From assembly GCA_002780795.1 (NCBI GenBank), contig PEUF01000045.1, positions 1-64,000 of the forward strand: 64,000 nt of DNA, given 5' to 3'. Each line of letters begins with the position of its first letter. Position 1 is the first letter of the stretch. Source of the stretch: Candidatus Roizmanbacteria bacterium CG02_land_8_20_14_3_00_36_15 (GTDB taxonomy: Bacteria > Patescibacteriota > Microgenomatia > UBA1406 > GWC2-37-13). The translations under genes and the position numbers were made by a program. The notes below the pieces were generated by a model, which saw only the letters and a list, made by a program, of their open reading frames with translations, was not told where the DNA came from and did no database searches. This document shows positions 48,196 through 56,735 of the stretch, piece by piece.

Positions 48196-48688
48196 GTTTG
48201 GAAAACCAATCGACCATCTTATCGGTAAGACTCTGTTGAGGTTTCTCTTGGTAAATCAAATGTTCAGAGAGGATGGCTAAGAGATTCTTCTTAATTTCTT
48301 TGTTTGGAACAACTAAATAGGCATGATAAAAATAAGGCGCCTGGCTGACGATGGTTAAGACGTCAAAACCAAAACGGCTGCGAAAATAAAAATGGGAAAG
48401 AGCCTCCCAGCGAAGAGTGATTCCGGCTGTTTCAATCCCAAAACGGGTGATTTTATTTTCCACCTCAGCAGGAGGAGTGATGGTTAAAACATAAAAAAGA
48501 AATAAAAGCGCCCAGATTGGAATAAGAAGAATCCTATCACCAAAAAAAAAGACTATTAATGATAATAACATGGCGACAGCGAGATAAAATCTAAGTATCA
48601 ACTTACCCCTTTTTTTATAAGGACGAAGGGGCGCTTTCCAAAACAAAATAACTTGAGGATTTTTATATTCGTTTTCAAAAGATTCCAT
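48131..48688 (-). CDS. Two-helix membrane protein with cytoplasmic domain, unknown
   Basis: A 185-residue protein from ATG 48688, where AGGAG lies about 13 bases upstream; longer in-frame starts would run into the neighbouring promoter. Two close membrane helices occur at about residues 31-70 (YLAVAMLLSLIVFFFGDRIL, LIPIWALLFLFYVLTI). A domain with RFGIETAGITLRWEALSHFYF follows, resembling the PH-like domains that follow paired helices in many membrane proteins, and then a Gln/Asp-rich tail. I do not recognise a characterised family. Confidence 0.6.
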   Translation of the reverse strand: MESFENEYKNPQVILFWKAPLRPYKKRGKLILRFYLAVAMLLSLIVFFFGDRILLIPIWALLFLFYVLTITPPAEVENKITRFGIETAGITLRWEALSHFYFRSRFGFDVLTIVSQAPYFYHAYLVVPNKEIKKNLLAILSEHLIYQEKPQQSLTDKMVDWFSKLIPDDQEEIPTAAGSSAAAPL

Positions 48689-48737
48689 ATTGTTATTTTC
48701 TCCTTTTGTTTTTAGAAAGTCAAGAACAACGCAGGAG

Positions 48738-48766
48738 TTGAGATTTTTAACCCATAATGTTATAAT
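48738..48766 (+). promoter_or_regulatory. Promoter of the small surface-protein gene
   Basis: TTGAGA (48738-48743), 17 bp, TATAAT (48761-48766), seven bases before ATG 48774. Predicted leaderless. Confidence 0.7.
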
Positions 48767-48773
48767 ATCTTCT

Positions 48774-49103
48774 ATGGATAATTTTAATAAGGTAATCTCA
48801 TTCGCATTAGGTTTAGTCGTTGTCGTTGTTTTTTTGGCGGTTATTAGCGGAAAGATTAATCTAAAAAACAAGATTCCCCAACTATCTGGATTATCTAAAA
48901 CCCAGGTTACTCCATCACCAACAACTACTCCGCGCCCAGTCCAAACGCCGTCAGCGGGTTATTCTTTATATAAAAATGCCTCTGTCTCGGTTGACAAAAC
49001 ACAACCGACAAAAACGATTCCCGCAACCGGCGCACCAACAATTTTTATACCAATGCTTTTTTCTACCTTTATCACCGGTTTATATTTTAAAAAAAGAAGT
49101 TAA
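48774..49103 (+). CDS. Small surface protein with IPATG sortase-like signal
   Basis: A 109-residue protein from ATG 48774. An N-terminal hydrophobic segment (SFALGLVVVVVFLAVISG) acts as signal peptide or anchor. A Pro/Thr/Ser-rich stretch (TPSPTTTPRPVQTPSAG) follows. The C-terminus has IPATG, then a hydrophobic helix (APTIFIPMLFSTFITGLYF) and the basic end KKRS: the three-part layout of sortase substrates (LPxTG variant). No sortase gene lies in the window. An alternative is a plain two-helix membrane protein. Confidence 0.65.
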   Translation: MDNFNKVISFALGLVVVVVFLAVISGKINLKNKIPQLSGLSKTQVTPSPTTTPRPVQTPSAGYSLYKNASVSVDKTQPTKTIPATGAPTIFIPMLFSTFITGLYFKKRS

Positions 49104-49105
49104 TT

Positions 49106-49678
49106 TTAAGGAATTGGACTACTAAATCCAGGGATTTTTAAAATTCCTGACGCAATAAGATTAATAAGGAATACGGCCGACAAAGAGAAGACGATTCCGG
49201 CGATCGCTCCATAAATAATTCCCCTACCTTGGTTTAACCGTTCTGGTTCAGATTGGGAAGTAAGAATGAGGAAACTGCCATAGATGAAGTAGATAAGAGA
49301 CAAGCCGCCGGCAACAGAGAAAAGAAGATCCAATAGAATTTGGACAACACTTCCGGCCGCCCCTTCACTTTCAAAGCTATTTAAATTTGTTTTAACGCAA
49401 CCAATAAAAGTGTACCAACGACCCGGCATTGGTGTTGGGGGGAGGTTAGTAGTTGGTTCAATCACAAGAGTTTCCAGGCTATTAGGGTCAGTGCTGGACG
49501 ATTGATAAAGACAGGCGCGGCAGTTCTCCCAATTGGACGGTGGTTGGTTTGGTGGACAAAACCCACAAAGGTCGCAGGTAGAGTAAGATTGGGCTAGGGC
49601 CGAAGGCAAACGGATCGCTAATAATAAATAATAAATAATAAATAATAAAAGAAATGGGAAAAATAAATATCTTTTCAT
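49106..49678 (-). CDS. VirB2/TrbC-like membrane subunit with Cys-rich N-terminus
   Basis: A 190-residue protein with a signal peptide (about residues 1-30, cut after ALA). A Cys-containing outside segment (CDLCGFCPPNQ, WENCRAC) follows. Two membrane helices lie at about residues 112-135 (LLDLLFSVAGGLSLIYFIYG) and 150-175 (IIYGAIAGIVFSLSAVFLIN), separated by a short polar loop (QSEPERLNQGR). The two-helix hairpin is that of VirB2/TrbC pilin-like subunits. It may be the pilus or channel subunit for the VirB4/PrgI set at 39-43 kb. The signal-peptide region overlaps an AATAATAAAT repeat. Confidence 0.65.
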   Translation of the reverse strand: MKRYLFFPFLLLFIIYYLLLAIRLPSALAQSYSTCDLCGFCPPNQPPSNWENCRACLYQSSSTDPNSLETLVIEPTTNLPPTPMPGRWYTFIGCVKTNLNSFESEGAAGSVVQILLDLLFSVAGGLSLIYFIYGSFLILTSQSEPERLNQGRGIIYGAIAGIVFSLSAVFLINLIASGILKIPGFSSPIP

Positions 49679-49721
49679 ACTTTTAAGTATAACAAGAAAA
49701 ACAAATTGTTAAAATTAAAAC

Positions 49722-51401
49722 ATGAGGAAGTTGTTTATAATACTTATTCTAATATTTATATTATTAATACCGTTTGTCATTCGCGCCGATGAACTTGAAG
49801 ATATTACTAATCTATTGGAAATATCAGGAAAAGAACTAGCTTCAACTACAGCCGACTATCAAAAAGTGCTCGGTCAACTTAGCGTTATTAAACAAAAGCT
49901 TTTTGTTCTAGAAGCAGAAATTAAACAAAAAGAAATTGAGGTCAAAAAAGGAGAACAGGTGTTGGATTATCAAAAAAAACTACTTAATGAAAGAGCGCGG
50001 ATATATTATAAAAATATTGGTAAAAACACCTCCAATATTCTTAGTTTATTAATGGCGGGTAATCTATCCAAATCCCTAGACAACTTTTTTTACCAAAAAA
50101 CCGTTGTTGATGAAGACAGAAAAACAATAGTTAAAATTGTTTTATATATTAAAAACCTTGAAGAAAAGAAGAGAATACTCGAAGAAGAAAAAGTTCAAGT
50201 ATCAAATTTGAAACAAGAAGCCGATAAGCAGTCAAAGGAGCTTGAGGAAAAAATTGGCCAGATTAAGGAAAAAATTGCCAGTCTTACCGCCAGACAACAA
50301 CGGTTAATTGCAGAGAAACTCGCCAGTTTAAACATCTCTCGTTCGGCATCGAGTCTGGGTCGTTGTGATAGTGATCTGACCAATGGACGTGATCCGGGAT
50401 TTGGACCAAAGTTTGCCATTTTTACTTACGGCGTCCCCAATCGGGTTGGCATGAACCAATGGGGAGCCTATGGCAGAGCCAAAGTAGGACAAAACGAAGA
50501 AGATATTTTGCGGGCTTATTATAATTTTGACAGTATTCAGGGAGTTGATACGGGAACGACAATTAGAGTTGATGGTGTTGGAGACTATTCACTGGAAGAA
50601 TATACAAAAAGAGTCTATGAAGTGCCTGATTCTTGGGGAGATGACGGTTTTGCCAGTCTAAAGGCTCAAGCAATTGCGGCCAGATCCTATGCCTTGGCTT
50701 ATACTAATAATGGCCAAGGCTCAATTTGCGCAACCGAACAATGTCAGGTGGTAAGGTCAGAACCAAAAGGTGGTAATTGGGAAAGAGCGGTCAATGAAAC
50801 CAATGGTAAAGTAATGATAAAGAACAGCTCGCCGATTAAGGCATGGTTTTCCTCAACTCATGGTGGTTATATTTTTTCTTCTGGGGAAGTAGGTTGGTCT
50901 GGGACCGACTGGACAAAACACGGGACAGATGCCCCAGGCGGATATGGTAATTTTAGCGATTTAAACAACAACGCCTATGACCGGGAGTCACCATGGTTTT
51001 ATTGTGACTGGGGTTTCCGGTCGGAATATAATAAAACCGCTTGGTTAAAACCAGATGAGTTGGCCGACATTGTTAACGTAATCTTGTTGGCTCATTACCT
51101 CTCGGCCGAAGATAAAGAACATTTATATCAGACAGATAAAGCAAACCCAGTCGGTAAAGAAACCTGGGATCAAGAAAGAGTAAAAACAGAGCTCCGGTCG
51201 CATGGTGACCAGGTTTTTAACTCGATTAGCGATGGATCGATAGGAGTAGACTTTGGTTACGGAAAGACGAATTCAATTAGCTTCTCCGGCGACGCTGGCA
51301 GCGTAACCATCGATGGATCAGAGTTTAAAAACTGGTTTAATTTAAGAGCCCCGGCCAATATTCAAATAGTTGGCCCTTTGTTTAATATCGAAAAACGCTA
51401 A
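49722..51401 (+). CDS. Coiled-coil protein with SpoIID/LytB domain
   Basis: A 559-residue secreted protein. A signal peptide (residues 1-22) is followed by a long coiled coil (about 25-210, with a break near 100-130) like PcsB/EnvC-type cell-wall regulators. The SpoIID part starts near residue 230: GVPNRVGMNQWGAYGRAKVG, then EEYTKRVYEVPDSW, LKAQAIAARSYALAY near residue 317, and WFSSTHGGYIFSS. SpoIID proteins cut glycan strands that lack stem peptides, and LytB enhances amidases. A role in cell-wall remodelling at division is likely. Confidence 0.85.
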   Translation: MRKLFIILILIFILLIPFVIRADELEDITNLLEISGKELASTTADYQKVLGQLSVIKQKLFVLEAEIKQKEIEVKKGEQVLDYQKKLLNERARIYYKNIGKNTSNILSLLMAGNLSKSLDNFFYQKTVVDEDRKTIVKIVLYIKNLEEKKRILEEEKVQVSNLKQEADKQSKELEEKIGQIKEKIASLTARQQRLIAEKLASLNISRSASSLGRCDSDLTNGRDPGFGPKFAIFTYGVPNRVGMNQWGAYGRAKVGQNEEDILRAYYNFDSIQGVDTGTTIRVDGVGDYSLEEYTKRVYEVPDSWGDDGFASLKAQAIAARSYALAYTNNGQGSICATEQCQVVRSEPKGGNWERAVNETNGKVMIKNSSPIKAWFSSTHGGYIFSSGEVGWSGTDWTKHGTDAPGGYGNFSDLNNNAYDRESPWFYCDWGFRSEYNKTAWLKPDELADIVNVILLAHYLSAEDKEHLYQTDKANPVGKETWDQERVKTELRSHGDQVFNSISDGSIGVDFGYGKTNSISFSGDAGSVTIDGSEFKNWFNLRAPANIQIVGPLFNIEKR

Positions 51402-52777
51402 GGAATTAATTTATTTATATACTTTAATACTCTTTTTTGTTCGTTTTTATAAACCTTCAAGGTTCGGCCGCGAAGTTTTGATGGAAGAGAATATGAAGAA
51501 TGAATACCAAAATACTCTTTGATTAATTTATGTTTTTTTTGTTCGGCCTCGGACAAACATAAAGATTTAAACTTTTCAATTAACTCACCCTTAGCGCCAT
51601 TTTTATAAGCAAGATAAAAAGCCAAAAGTTGTTCATCGCGACCTAGGCCGCTCCCCCCATAGGCGCTATCTCGCGACGGGTTAAAAATAACATAGTATTG
51701 TTCTTTGGCTAGACGAAACATCTCGCCATTGTAAAACCCTACCCTATCGGGAGAGATATTTAAGGCCTTCAAAAAAACATACATCCGGGCACATTTTTCG
51801 CAAACCCCGCACCAACGCCTTTTTTTTGCCTCCGTCCCTTCGGAAAAACAAGACATTTGAAAGCGACCAACGTCAGGGTAACGACGATGCAAAATATAGG
51901 TAATAAAAATTTCATGAATGGGTTCGACCAAGCTGCCAATATGGGTATTGATAAAAAATTGCTTCGGAATATCTTGCAAATGTTGCATGGCAAAAACACT
52001 TTGTTCAAAAACAGGGTTTAAAAGGTAGCCGCCCGGGTCATAGGTTGAAAAATTACAGCTTTGTTCATTCCCAAAAAAAAGGTAACGAGCTCGATAAGCA
52101 AAACAGTAAGGTATCAACATAAAAGCATATTGAGAAAGAATAATGTCCCACCCCCAGTAAAGACCAGAAGACTGTCTCAATCTTCCTACCGAAACCGGGA
52201 AGAAAACTACTTCCTCCTCAAGATTTTTATAAAATCTTTCCGCGAGCTTTCTTTTATGAGCATTTTCAAAGGCGCTTTGTGGTTCTCTCATAAAAATGGG
52301 AATGCAGGTGGTTCCAAATTCATCGAGAAGACCATAAGTTAATAAACTATCTTTACCAAAAGAAAAAAGAAGGATAGCCTTTTCTTTAAGAACTCTTTTT
52401 ACTTTTTTTCCGGAGCAGGAATAATTTAGTCCCTTAAACTGCGTTTGATAAGAAGCATTATAAAACTCTTTAATAATTTTAGTTGTTTCTTCATTCTTAT
52501 TTTCAAAAACCGTCATCGGAATAGAATACATTAATAGTTTAAAAAAAACCGGTTCAATCGGTGGGTGGGAAAAATGATAAACAACCGAATCTTTTTCGGA
52601 TAATGACAAATGCCAAGTGGCAACATAAGTAAGACTATCGGCAAAAACCTTATGGAGGGAGCGAGGGAATTTTTCCCAGACAAAGGAAGGATAGCGAATC
52701 CGATAGGTTTTTCTTTTTATTTTTATCTCAACGCCGCCTCGGACGATATTTCGATAAATATGGATTGTTTCGGACAT
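51398..52777 (-). CDS. PP-loop ATPase resembling MurL (peptidoglycan L-Glu epimerase)
   Basis: A 459-residue protein. LLFSFGKDSLLTYGLLDEFG near residue 140 is a PP-loop (SxGKDS) that binds ATP. WCGVCEKCARMYVFLKAL near residue 323 is a Cys-rich motif of the MurL type, which epimerises the L-Glu of UDP-MurNAc-L-Ala-L-Glu. IFMREPQSAF and HEIFITYILHRRYPDVGRFQ support a long conserved domain. Other PP-loop enzymes (QueC-like) are shorter. MurL would give a source of D-Glu for peptidoglycan without MurI; it lies tail to tail with a cell-wall gene. Identification rests on motifs only. Confidence 0.55.
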   Translation of the reverse strand: MSETIHIYRNIVRGGVEIKIKRKTYRIRYPSFVWEKFPRSLHKVFADSLTYVATWHLSLSEKDSVVYHFSHPPIEPVFFKLLMYSIPMTVFENKNEETTKIIKEFYNASYQTQFKGLNYSCSGKKVKRVLKEKAILLFSFGKDSLLTYGLLDEFGTTCIPIFMREPQSAFENAHKRKLAERFYKNLEEEVVFFPVSVGRLRQSSGLYWGWDIILSQYAFMLIPYCFAYRARYLFFGNEQSCNFSTYDPGGYLLNPVFEQSVFAMQHLQDIPKQFFINTHIGSLVEPIHEIFITYILHRRYPDVGRFQMSCFSEGTEAKKRRWCGVCEKCARMYVFLKALNISPDRVGFYNGEMFRLAKEQYYVIFNPSRDSAYGGSGLGRDEQLLAFYLAYKNGAKGELIEKFKSLCLSEAEQKKHKLIKEYFGIHSSYSLPSKLRGRTLKVYKNEQKRVLKYINKLIP

Positions 52778-52847
52778 TTTTCACTATATTATAGTAAATG
52801 TTTTTATTAATGGCAGCTTTTATATTGAAAAATTTTTTTAAAAGGTC

Positions 52848-52876
52848 TTGACTAATTTTTAGCAAGGGTTTATATT
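52848..52876 (+). promoter_or_regulatory. Thioredoxin gene promoter
   Basis: TTGACT (52848-52853), 17 bp, TATATT (52871-52876). The leader is about 15 bases and holds the short inverted pair GGTT...AACC. Confidence 0.6.
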
Positions 52877-52897
52877 TTAAGGGTTGTATTTATAACC

Positions 52898-53221
52898 ATG
52901 ACAGTAATTCACATTGATAAAAAAAATTTTAAGAAAGAAATTTTAGATTATAAAGGAATAATTCTGGTTGATTTCTTTGCCGATTGGTGTGGTCCGTGTC
53001 GAATAACTGGGCCGATTATTGACGAGTTAGCCGGAGAAAAAAAGGAAGTAAAATTCGTTAAAATCAATGTCGATAAAAATCCAGAGCTTGCTTCCCAATA
53101 TCAAGTTTTTTCTATTCCAACCTTTTTTATAATAAAAGAAGGCAAAATTCTTTCTCAATTTGTCGGCGCTCAGAGTAAAGAAACGTTTCTTCAAGAAATA
53201 AATAAAGCTACCGGCGAATAA
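52898..53221 (+). CDS. trxA: Thioredoxin
   Basis: A 107-residue protein, standard thioredoxin size. ILVDFFADWCGPCRITGPII near residue 22 has the WCGPC active site, KINVDKNPELASQYQVFSIP near 56 has the cis-Pro (SIPT), and FVGAQSKETFL is the C-terminal strand-helix. It reduces protein disulfides in the cytoplasm and is the expected electron donor for the class II ribonucleotide reductase coded at 54346-56709. Confidence 0.95.
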   Translation: MTVIHIDKKNFKKEILDYKGIILVDFFADWCGPCRITGPIIDELAGEKKEVKFVKINVDKNPELASQYQVFSIPTFFIIKEGKILSQFVGAQSKETFLQEINKATGE

Positions 53222-53618
53222 CGCGGACGACCTTCCCATGAATAGTTTTTAGACCCAAGTGTGCCTGCCAGAGAATATAAAGAGCGAGAGTGGCGAGCCA
53301 ACGTAATGACGATGTAATCGGGGCGTGTGAGCCGCTAACCACCTTATCATCGGAGATAGGCAATTTAATATTTTGAAAACCGCTAAACCGACTGGTGGTG
53401 CTAGCCTGAAGACCAATTTTTTTTAAATCTGGGGGAAGAGTAATTGTTTCTGCTCTTCTTTGAAGATACGGCGCCACCTCCCTGTCGGGTTCGTGTTCAA
53501 CCGCTTCCTTTATTTCAACCTTTTTTAAAAGTGTTGGTTCAACCTCTTTTGGCAAGGAAACGGCCGCAGTTGATTTTTTAAGAAGATAGTCAATTGAGGT
53601 AAAATTTTTTCCGTTCAT
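53208..53618 (-). CDS. Unknown membrane-linked protein
   Basis: A 136-residue protein from ATG 53618, where TATAAT (53630-53625) ends six bases before the start; a longer frame to 53654 is less likely. Its middle is charged and disordered (VEPTLLKKVEIKEAVEHEPD), then comes a conserved-looking TITLPPDLKKIGLQA, and the C-terminal part contains a membrane-like helix (SLRWLATLALYILWQAHLGL) and a basic end. I do not recognise a family. It follows the cobalamin adenosyltransferase gene on the same strand by about 50 bases. Confidence 0.5.
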   Translation of the reverse strand: MNGKNFTSIDYLLKKSTAAVSLPKEVEPTLLKKVEIKEAVEHEPDREVAPYLQRRAETITLPPDLKKIGLQASTTSRFSGFQNIKLPISDDKVVSGSHAPITSSLRWLATLALYILWQAHLGLKTIHGKVVRVIRR

Positions 53619-53669
53619 AAATTTATTATAAAAGTACCGGCGACGAAATTCCAATCGGTAACAAACGTA

Positions 53670-54194
53670 TCAAATCAGGTTCTCCCTACCTCGACCGTAT
53701 TTTCTTGCCAGAACATAAAATAAATCTGAAAGTCGATTGAAGTATCTAATAATAAGAGTAGGAACAGTAAAACCGGAGGTTTTGTCGCGAGTAAGTTTAA
53801 CCACCCCCCGTTCAGCCCGGCGACAGACCGTTCGCAAAATATGTAACCAGCCAGACAGCTCTGTTCCACCGGGAAGAACAAAATGATTTAATTGTGGTAG
53901 TTGATTATCAATCTGGTCAATAATCTTTTCAAAAACAGCCGTTTGTTTGTCAACGTTGTTTAATCTAACCTTGGAACCAGACAAAAAAGCCATAATTTGA
54001 TAAAGGTTTTTTTGTATAGTTATCAACAAGGCCTGGTCTGGACTTTTATCTAACCTCAACAAGGTTAATCCAATAAAAGACGAAAGCTCATCAATTGATC
54101 CGTAGGCCCGTATCCTAACATCTGATTTTAAAATTCTTTTACCACCGTACAATGAGGTAATTCCGTTATCGCCAGTTTTAGTATAAATAGGCAT
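53670..54194 (-). CDS. Cob(I)alamin adenosyltransferase (PduO type)
   Basis: A 174-residue protein. KTGDNGITSLYGGKRILKSD at residues 6-25 is the N-terminal ATP-binding loop, RIRAYGSIDELSSFIGL near 28 and LPGGTELSGWLHILRTVCRR with AERGVVKL near 108 complete the PduO signature. It makes adenosylcobalamin from ATP and cob(I)alamin. That is the cofactor of the class II ribonucleotide reductase coded immediately upstream on the same strand, so the two form a functional unit. No other B12 genes are in the window; salvage of corrinoids is likely. Confidence 0.92.
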   Translation of the reverse strand: MPIYTKTGDNGITSLYGGKRILKSDVRIRAYGSIDELSSFIGLTLLRLDKSPDQALLITIQKNLYQIMAFLSGSKVRLNNVDKQTAVFEKIIDQIDNQLPQLNHFVLPGGTELSGWLHILRTVCRRAERGVVKLTRDKTSGFTVPTLIIRYFNRLSDLFYVLARKYGRGRENLI

Positions 54195-54345
54195 ATTTTA
54201 AAATCCCAAATTCCAAGCACCAAATTCCAAACAAATCCCAAATTCGAAATTCTAAAATTCAAAACGAAATAAATAATGTTTAGAATTTTGAATTTAGTGC
54301 TTAGAATTTATTTGGGATTTGGAATTTAGGATTTAGAATTTTTGT
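54195..54345. repeat. Long AT-rich inverted repeat before the NrdJ stop
   Basis: Left arm with CCCAAATTCCAAGCACCAAA words, right arm with GGGATTTGGAATTTAGG words; arms of about 60 bases around GAAATAAATAAT. It is the largest of the AT-rich hairpins in the window. No gene inside. Confidence 0.65.
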
Positions 54346-56709
54346 TCAACACTCGCTATAGCCACACCCATAGCATTTTTTGCAACCCTCTTCGTGAGCT
54401 AAAGAAGTTTCGCCACAGCTTGGGCAAAGGTCAAAAAAACTAGCCTTCCCGGGGCCGGCTAAAAAAGTCGGCTGGCTGGTTTCACCGACTAACTTTGGTT
54501 TTTCAGCTGGAGAATGAGCTTGGATATTTGTTTTATTTCGGTAACCGTTTAAACCATAATGCATTGCCAAAACCTTGGCCGCGGCGTCAGGTAAACTCCT
54601 GATTTTTTCTTTACCAAAACCCATCGTTCTTGCGCCACCAATCCCCTGCAGTTGATTAACGATCTCTTTAATTCGCTCGTACGGCGAGAGCGGGGAAGAA
54701 AACCTAATGGCGAGGGAAATAATTCTTCCTAAGCCTTCGGCCATAGCATAAATATCAGTACCGGCTTTACCGATGCTGATAAAGACCTCTAATGGCTCAG
54801 GCGGACTACCACCATTGGTGTTGATAGTAATAAAAGCCACGCCAACCGGGGTGTTGACACGGTAGGTTGACCCGTTAACCACGATCGGTCTGGGTTTAAC
54901 AACATATTGAGGTAAAGATTTTTTTTCCTCAATTTTTTTATTTTGCCTTTCCAAGACACCCGGTCGCGACCCGTCTCTCATATACGCAATTCCTTTTAGT
55001 CCCAGATCATAAGCAAGGGTATACAATTTTTTTACATCCTCGATCGTATGATTATTAGGGGCGTTGACAGTTTTAGAAATAGAGGCGTCGACATACTTTT
55101 GAATGGCCGCTTGGACTTTAATATGCTCCTCAGCAGTTAATTCATTTGCCGAAACAAACCAATCGGGCTTCTTTAAACCTTCTTTAATCTTTTTCTCATT
55201 TTTTTTATACCATTGATTATAAAGATGATGACGGATGACGTGTTCTCCGAGACGGTCGCGGCGAACAAACTCAAATTCAAAAACAGGTTCAATACCAGAA
55301 GTGGTGTTGACCATCAAGGAAGTGGAGCCGGTTGGCGCCTGCATTAAAAGGAGTGAGTTCCTTATTCCCTGTTGCCTAATTTTATTTTTTATATCTTGAG
55401 GAAGTTGTCGGACAAATCCTCCTTCTAAATACTTTTTCCGGTCAAACTTTGGGAAGGAGCCCTTTTCTTTAGCAATCTCGGCCGAAGTGAGATAAGCTTC
55501 ATCTCTAATCAAACGGAAAACCTTATCGATAAAACGCAAAGCGGCCGGCGAGCCATATCGAAGACGAAGCTTAATTAAAGCGTCTCCAAGCCCCATGGTT
55601 CCAATACCGATCCGCCTTTCTCCGTTTAACTGCATTTTTTTAATACCGGCAAAAACATATGGATCCATATCTATAACGTTGTCTTGAAATCTAACCGCGG
55701 TGGTAACGATCTTTTTTAGGGCCTTAAAATCAAAATTTCCCTCCTTTTTGACACCGTTTCCTTTAATTAGCGCAGAAAGATTAATGGAACCGAGGTTGCA
55801 GACTCCCCAAGGAGGCAATCCTTCTTCACCACACGGATTGACGCAGTTAATACGATTCCAGTAATAATTATTATATAGTTTATTATAACGCTCCATAAAG
55901 ACGACGCCTGGTTCAGCACTTTTCCAGGCTGACCGGGCAATTTTATCCCAAATTTTTCTCGCTTTAACAACCTTGAGAACATTAATTTTTTTGCCCAGGG
56001 CCTTCCATGATTCTATGTCACCATTCCAACCTTCATCATATTTAGGATCACTTAAGTCGGGAAAAACCAGTGGCCAGTCGCCATCTTTTTTTACCGCCTC
56101 CATAAATTTATCAGAGACACAAACGGAAAGATTAGCGCCGTTGATTTTGGTTAAATCCTCTTTGATTGTTATAAATTCTTCTATGTCAGGATGCCAATCC
56201 CAAAGCATAAGCATCAAGGCGCCTCTTCTGGAACCACCTTGTTGGATAATGTCTTTGGTGGCTACAGAGAAAAGCTCGGCCCAGTTAATCGGCCCAGAAG
56301 AAAAACCATTAACTTTTTTTACCCGCGACCCCCTCGGTCGAAGAGAAGAAAGATTAATACCGACGCCGCCACCGTGAGCCATAATTTCCACCATCTGCTT
56401 TAAAGTTTCTAGGATGCCGCCACGAGAGTCTTTTGGACTGGGAATAACAAAACAATTATAATAAGTTATTGAGAAGCCACTTCCCGCCCCAGCCAATATT
56501 CTTCCCCCAGGAACATATTTAAAATCCTCCATCGCCTGGTAGAACTCGTTTTCCCATTGCTTTTGTTGGTTTTTCTTTTCAATCTCCGCTACCGCCTTAG
56601 CTACACGGCGCCACATACTTAACGGTGTTTTTTCTTTAGCTTTGCCAGAACGGTCTTTTAATGAATAACGGTCCAAAAAGACCTTTTCAGCGATACCAGT
56701 TAGTCTCAT
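54346..56709 (-). CDS. nrdJ: Class II (adenosylcobalamin-dependent) ribonucleotide reductase
   Basis: A 787-residue enzyme. YYNCFVIPSPKDS near residue 75, GGGVGINLSSLRPRGS near 114, NPCGEEGLPPWGVCNLGSIN near 293 (active-site Cys and the Glu of N-x-C-x-E), and APTGSTSLMVNTTSGIEPVF near 467 match class II reductases. The C-terminus carries a zinc-binding end CPSCGETSLAHEEGCKKCYG with the redox Cys pair. It makes dNTPs with or without oxygen. No iron-dependent NrdAB genes are here. Partners: the PduO enzyme downstream and NrdR upstream. Confidence 0.95.
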   Translation of the reverse strand: MRLTGIAEKVFLDRYSLKDRSGKAKEKTPLSMWRRVAKAVAEIEKKNQQKQWENEFYQAMEDFKYVPGGRILAGAGSGFSITYYNCFVIPSPKDSRGGILETLKQMVEIMAHGGGVGINLSSLRPRGSRVKKVNGFSSGPINWAELFSVATKDIIQQGGSRRGALMLMLWDWHPDIEEFITIKEDLTKINGANLSVCVSDKFMEAVKKDGDWPLVFPDLSDPKYDEGWNGDIESWKALGKKINVLKVVKARKIWDKIARSAWKSAEPGVVFMERYNKLYNNYYWNRINCVNPCGEEGLPPWGVCNLGSINLSALIKGNGVKKEGNFDFKALKKIVTTAVRFQDNVIDMDPYVFAGIKKMQLNGERRIGIGTMGLGDALIKLRLRYGSPAALRFIDKVFRLIRDEAYLTSAEIAKEKGSFPKFDRKKYLEGGFVRQLPQDIKNKIRQQGIRNSLLLMQAPTGSTSLMVNTTSGIEPVFEFEFVRRDRLGEHVIRHHLYNQWYKKNEKKIKEGLKKPDWFVSANELTAEEHIKVQAAIQKYVDASISKTVNAPNNHTIEDVKKLYTLAYDLGLKGIAYMRDGSRPGVLERQNKKIEEKKSLPQYVVKPRPIVVNGSTYRVNTPVGVAFITINTNGGSPPEPLEVFISIGKAGTDIYAMAEGLGRIISLAIRFSSPLSPYERIKEIVNQLQGIGGARTMGFGKEKIRSLPDAAAKVLAMHYGLNGYRNKTNIQAHSPAEKPKLVGETSQPTFLAGPGKASFFDLCPSCGETSLAHEEGCKKCYGCGYSEC

Positions 56710-56735
56710 AACTTATTTTAGTTGTTTTAACAACC

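Noticed and set aside
49615-49650. AATAATAAAT repeats as a possible CRISPR or tandem-repeat locus
   Set aside because: Only a few short units without spacers; they fall in the signal-peptide region of the VirB2-like gene and look like simple AT repeat.
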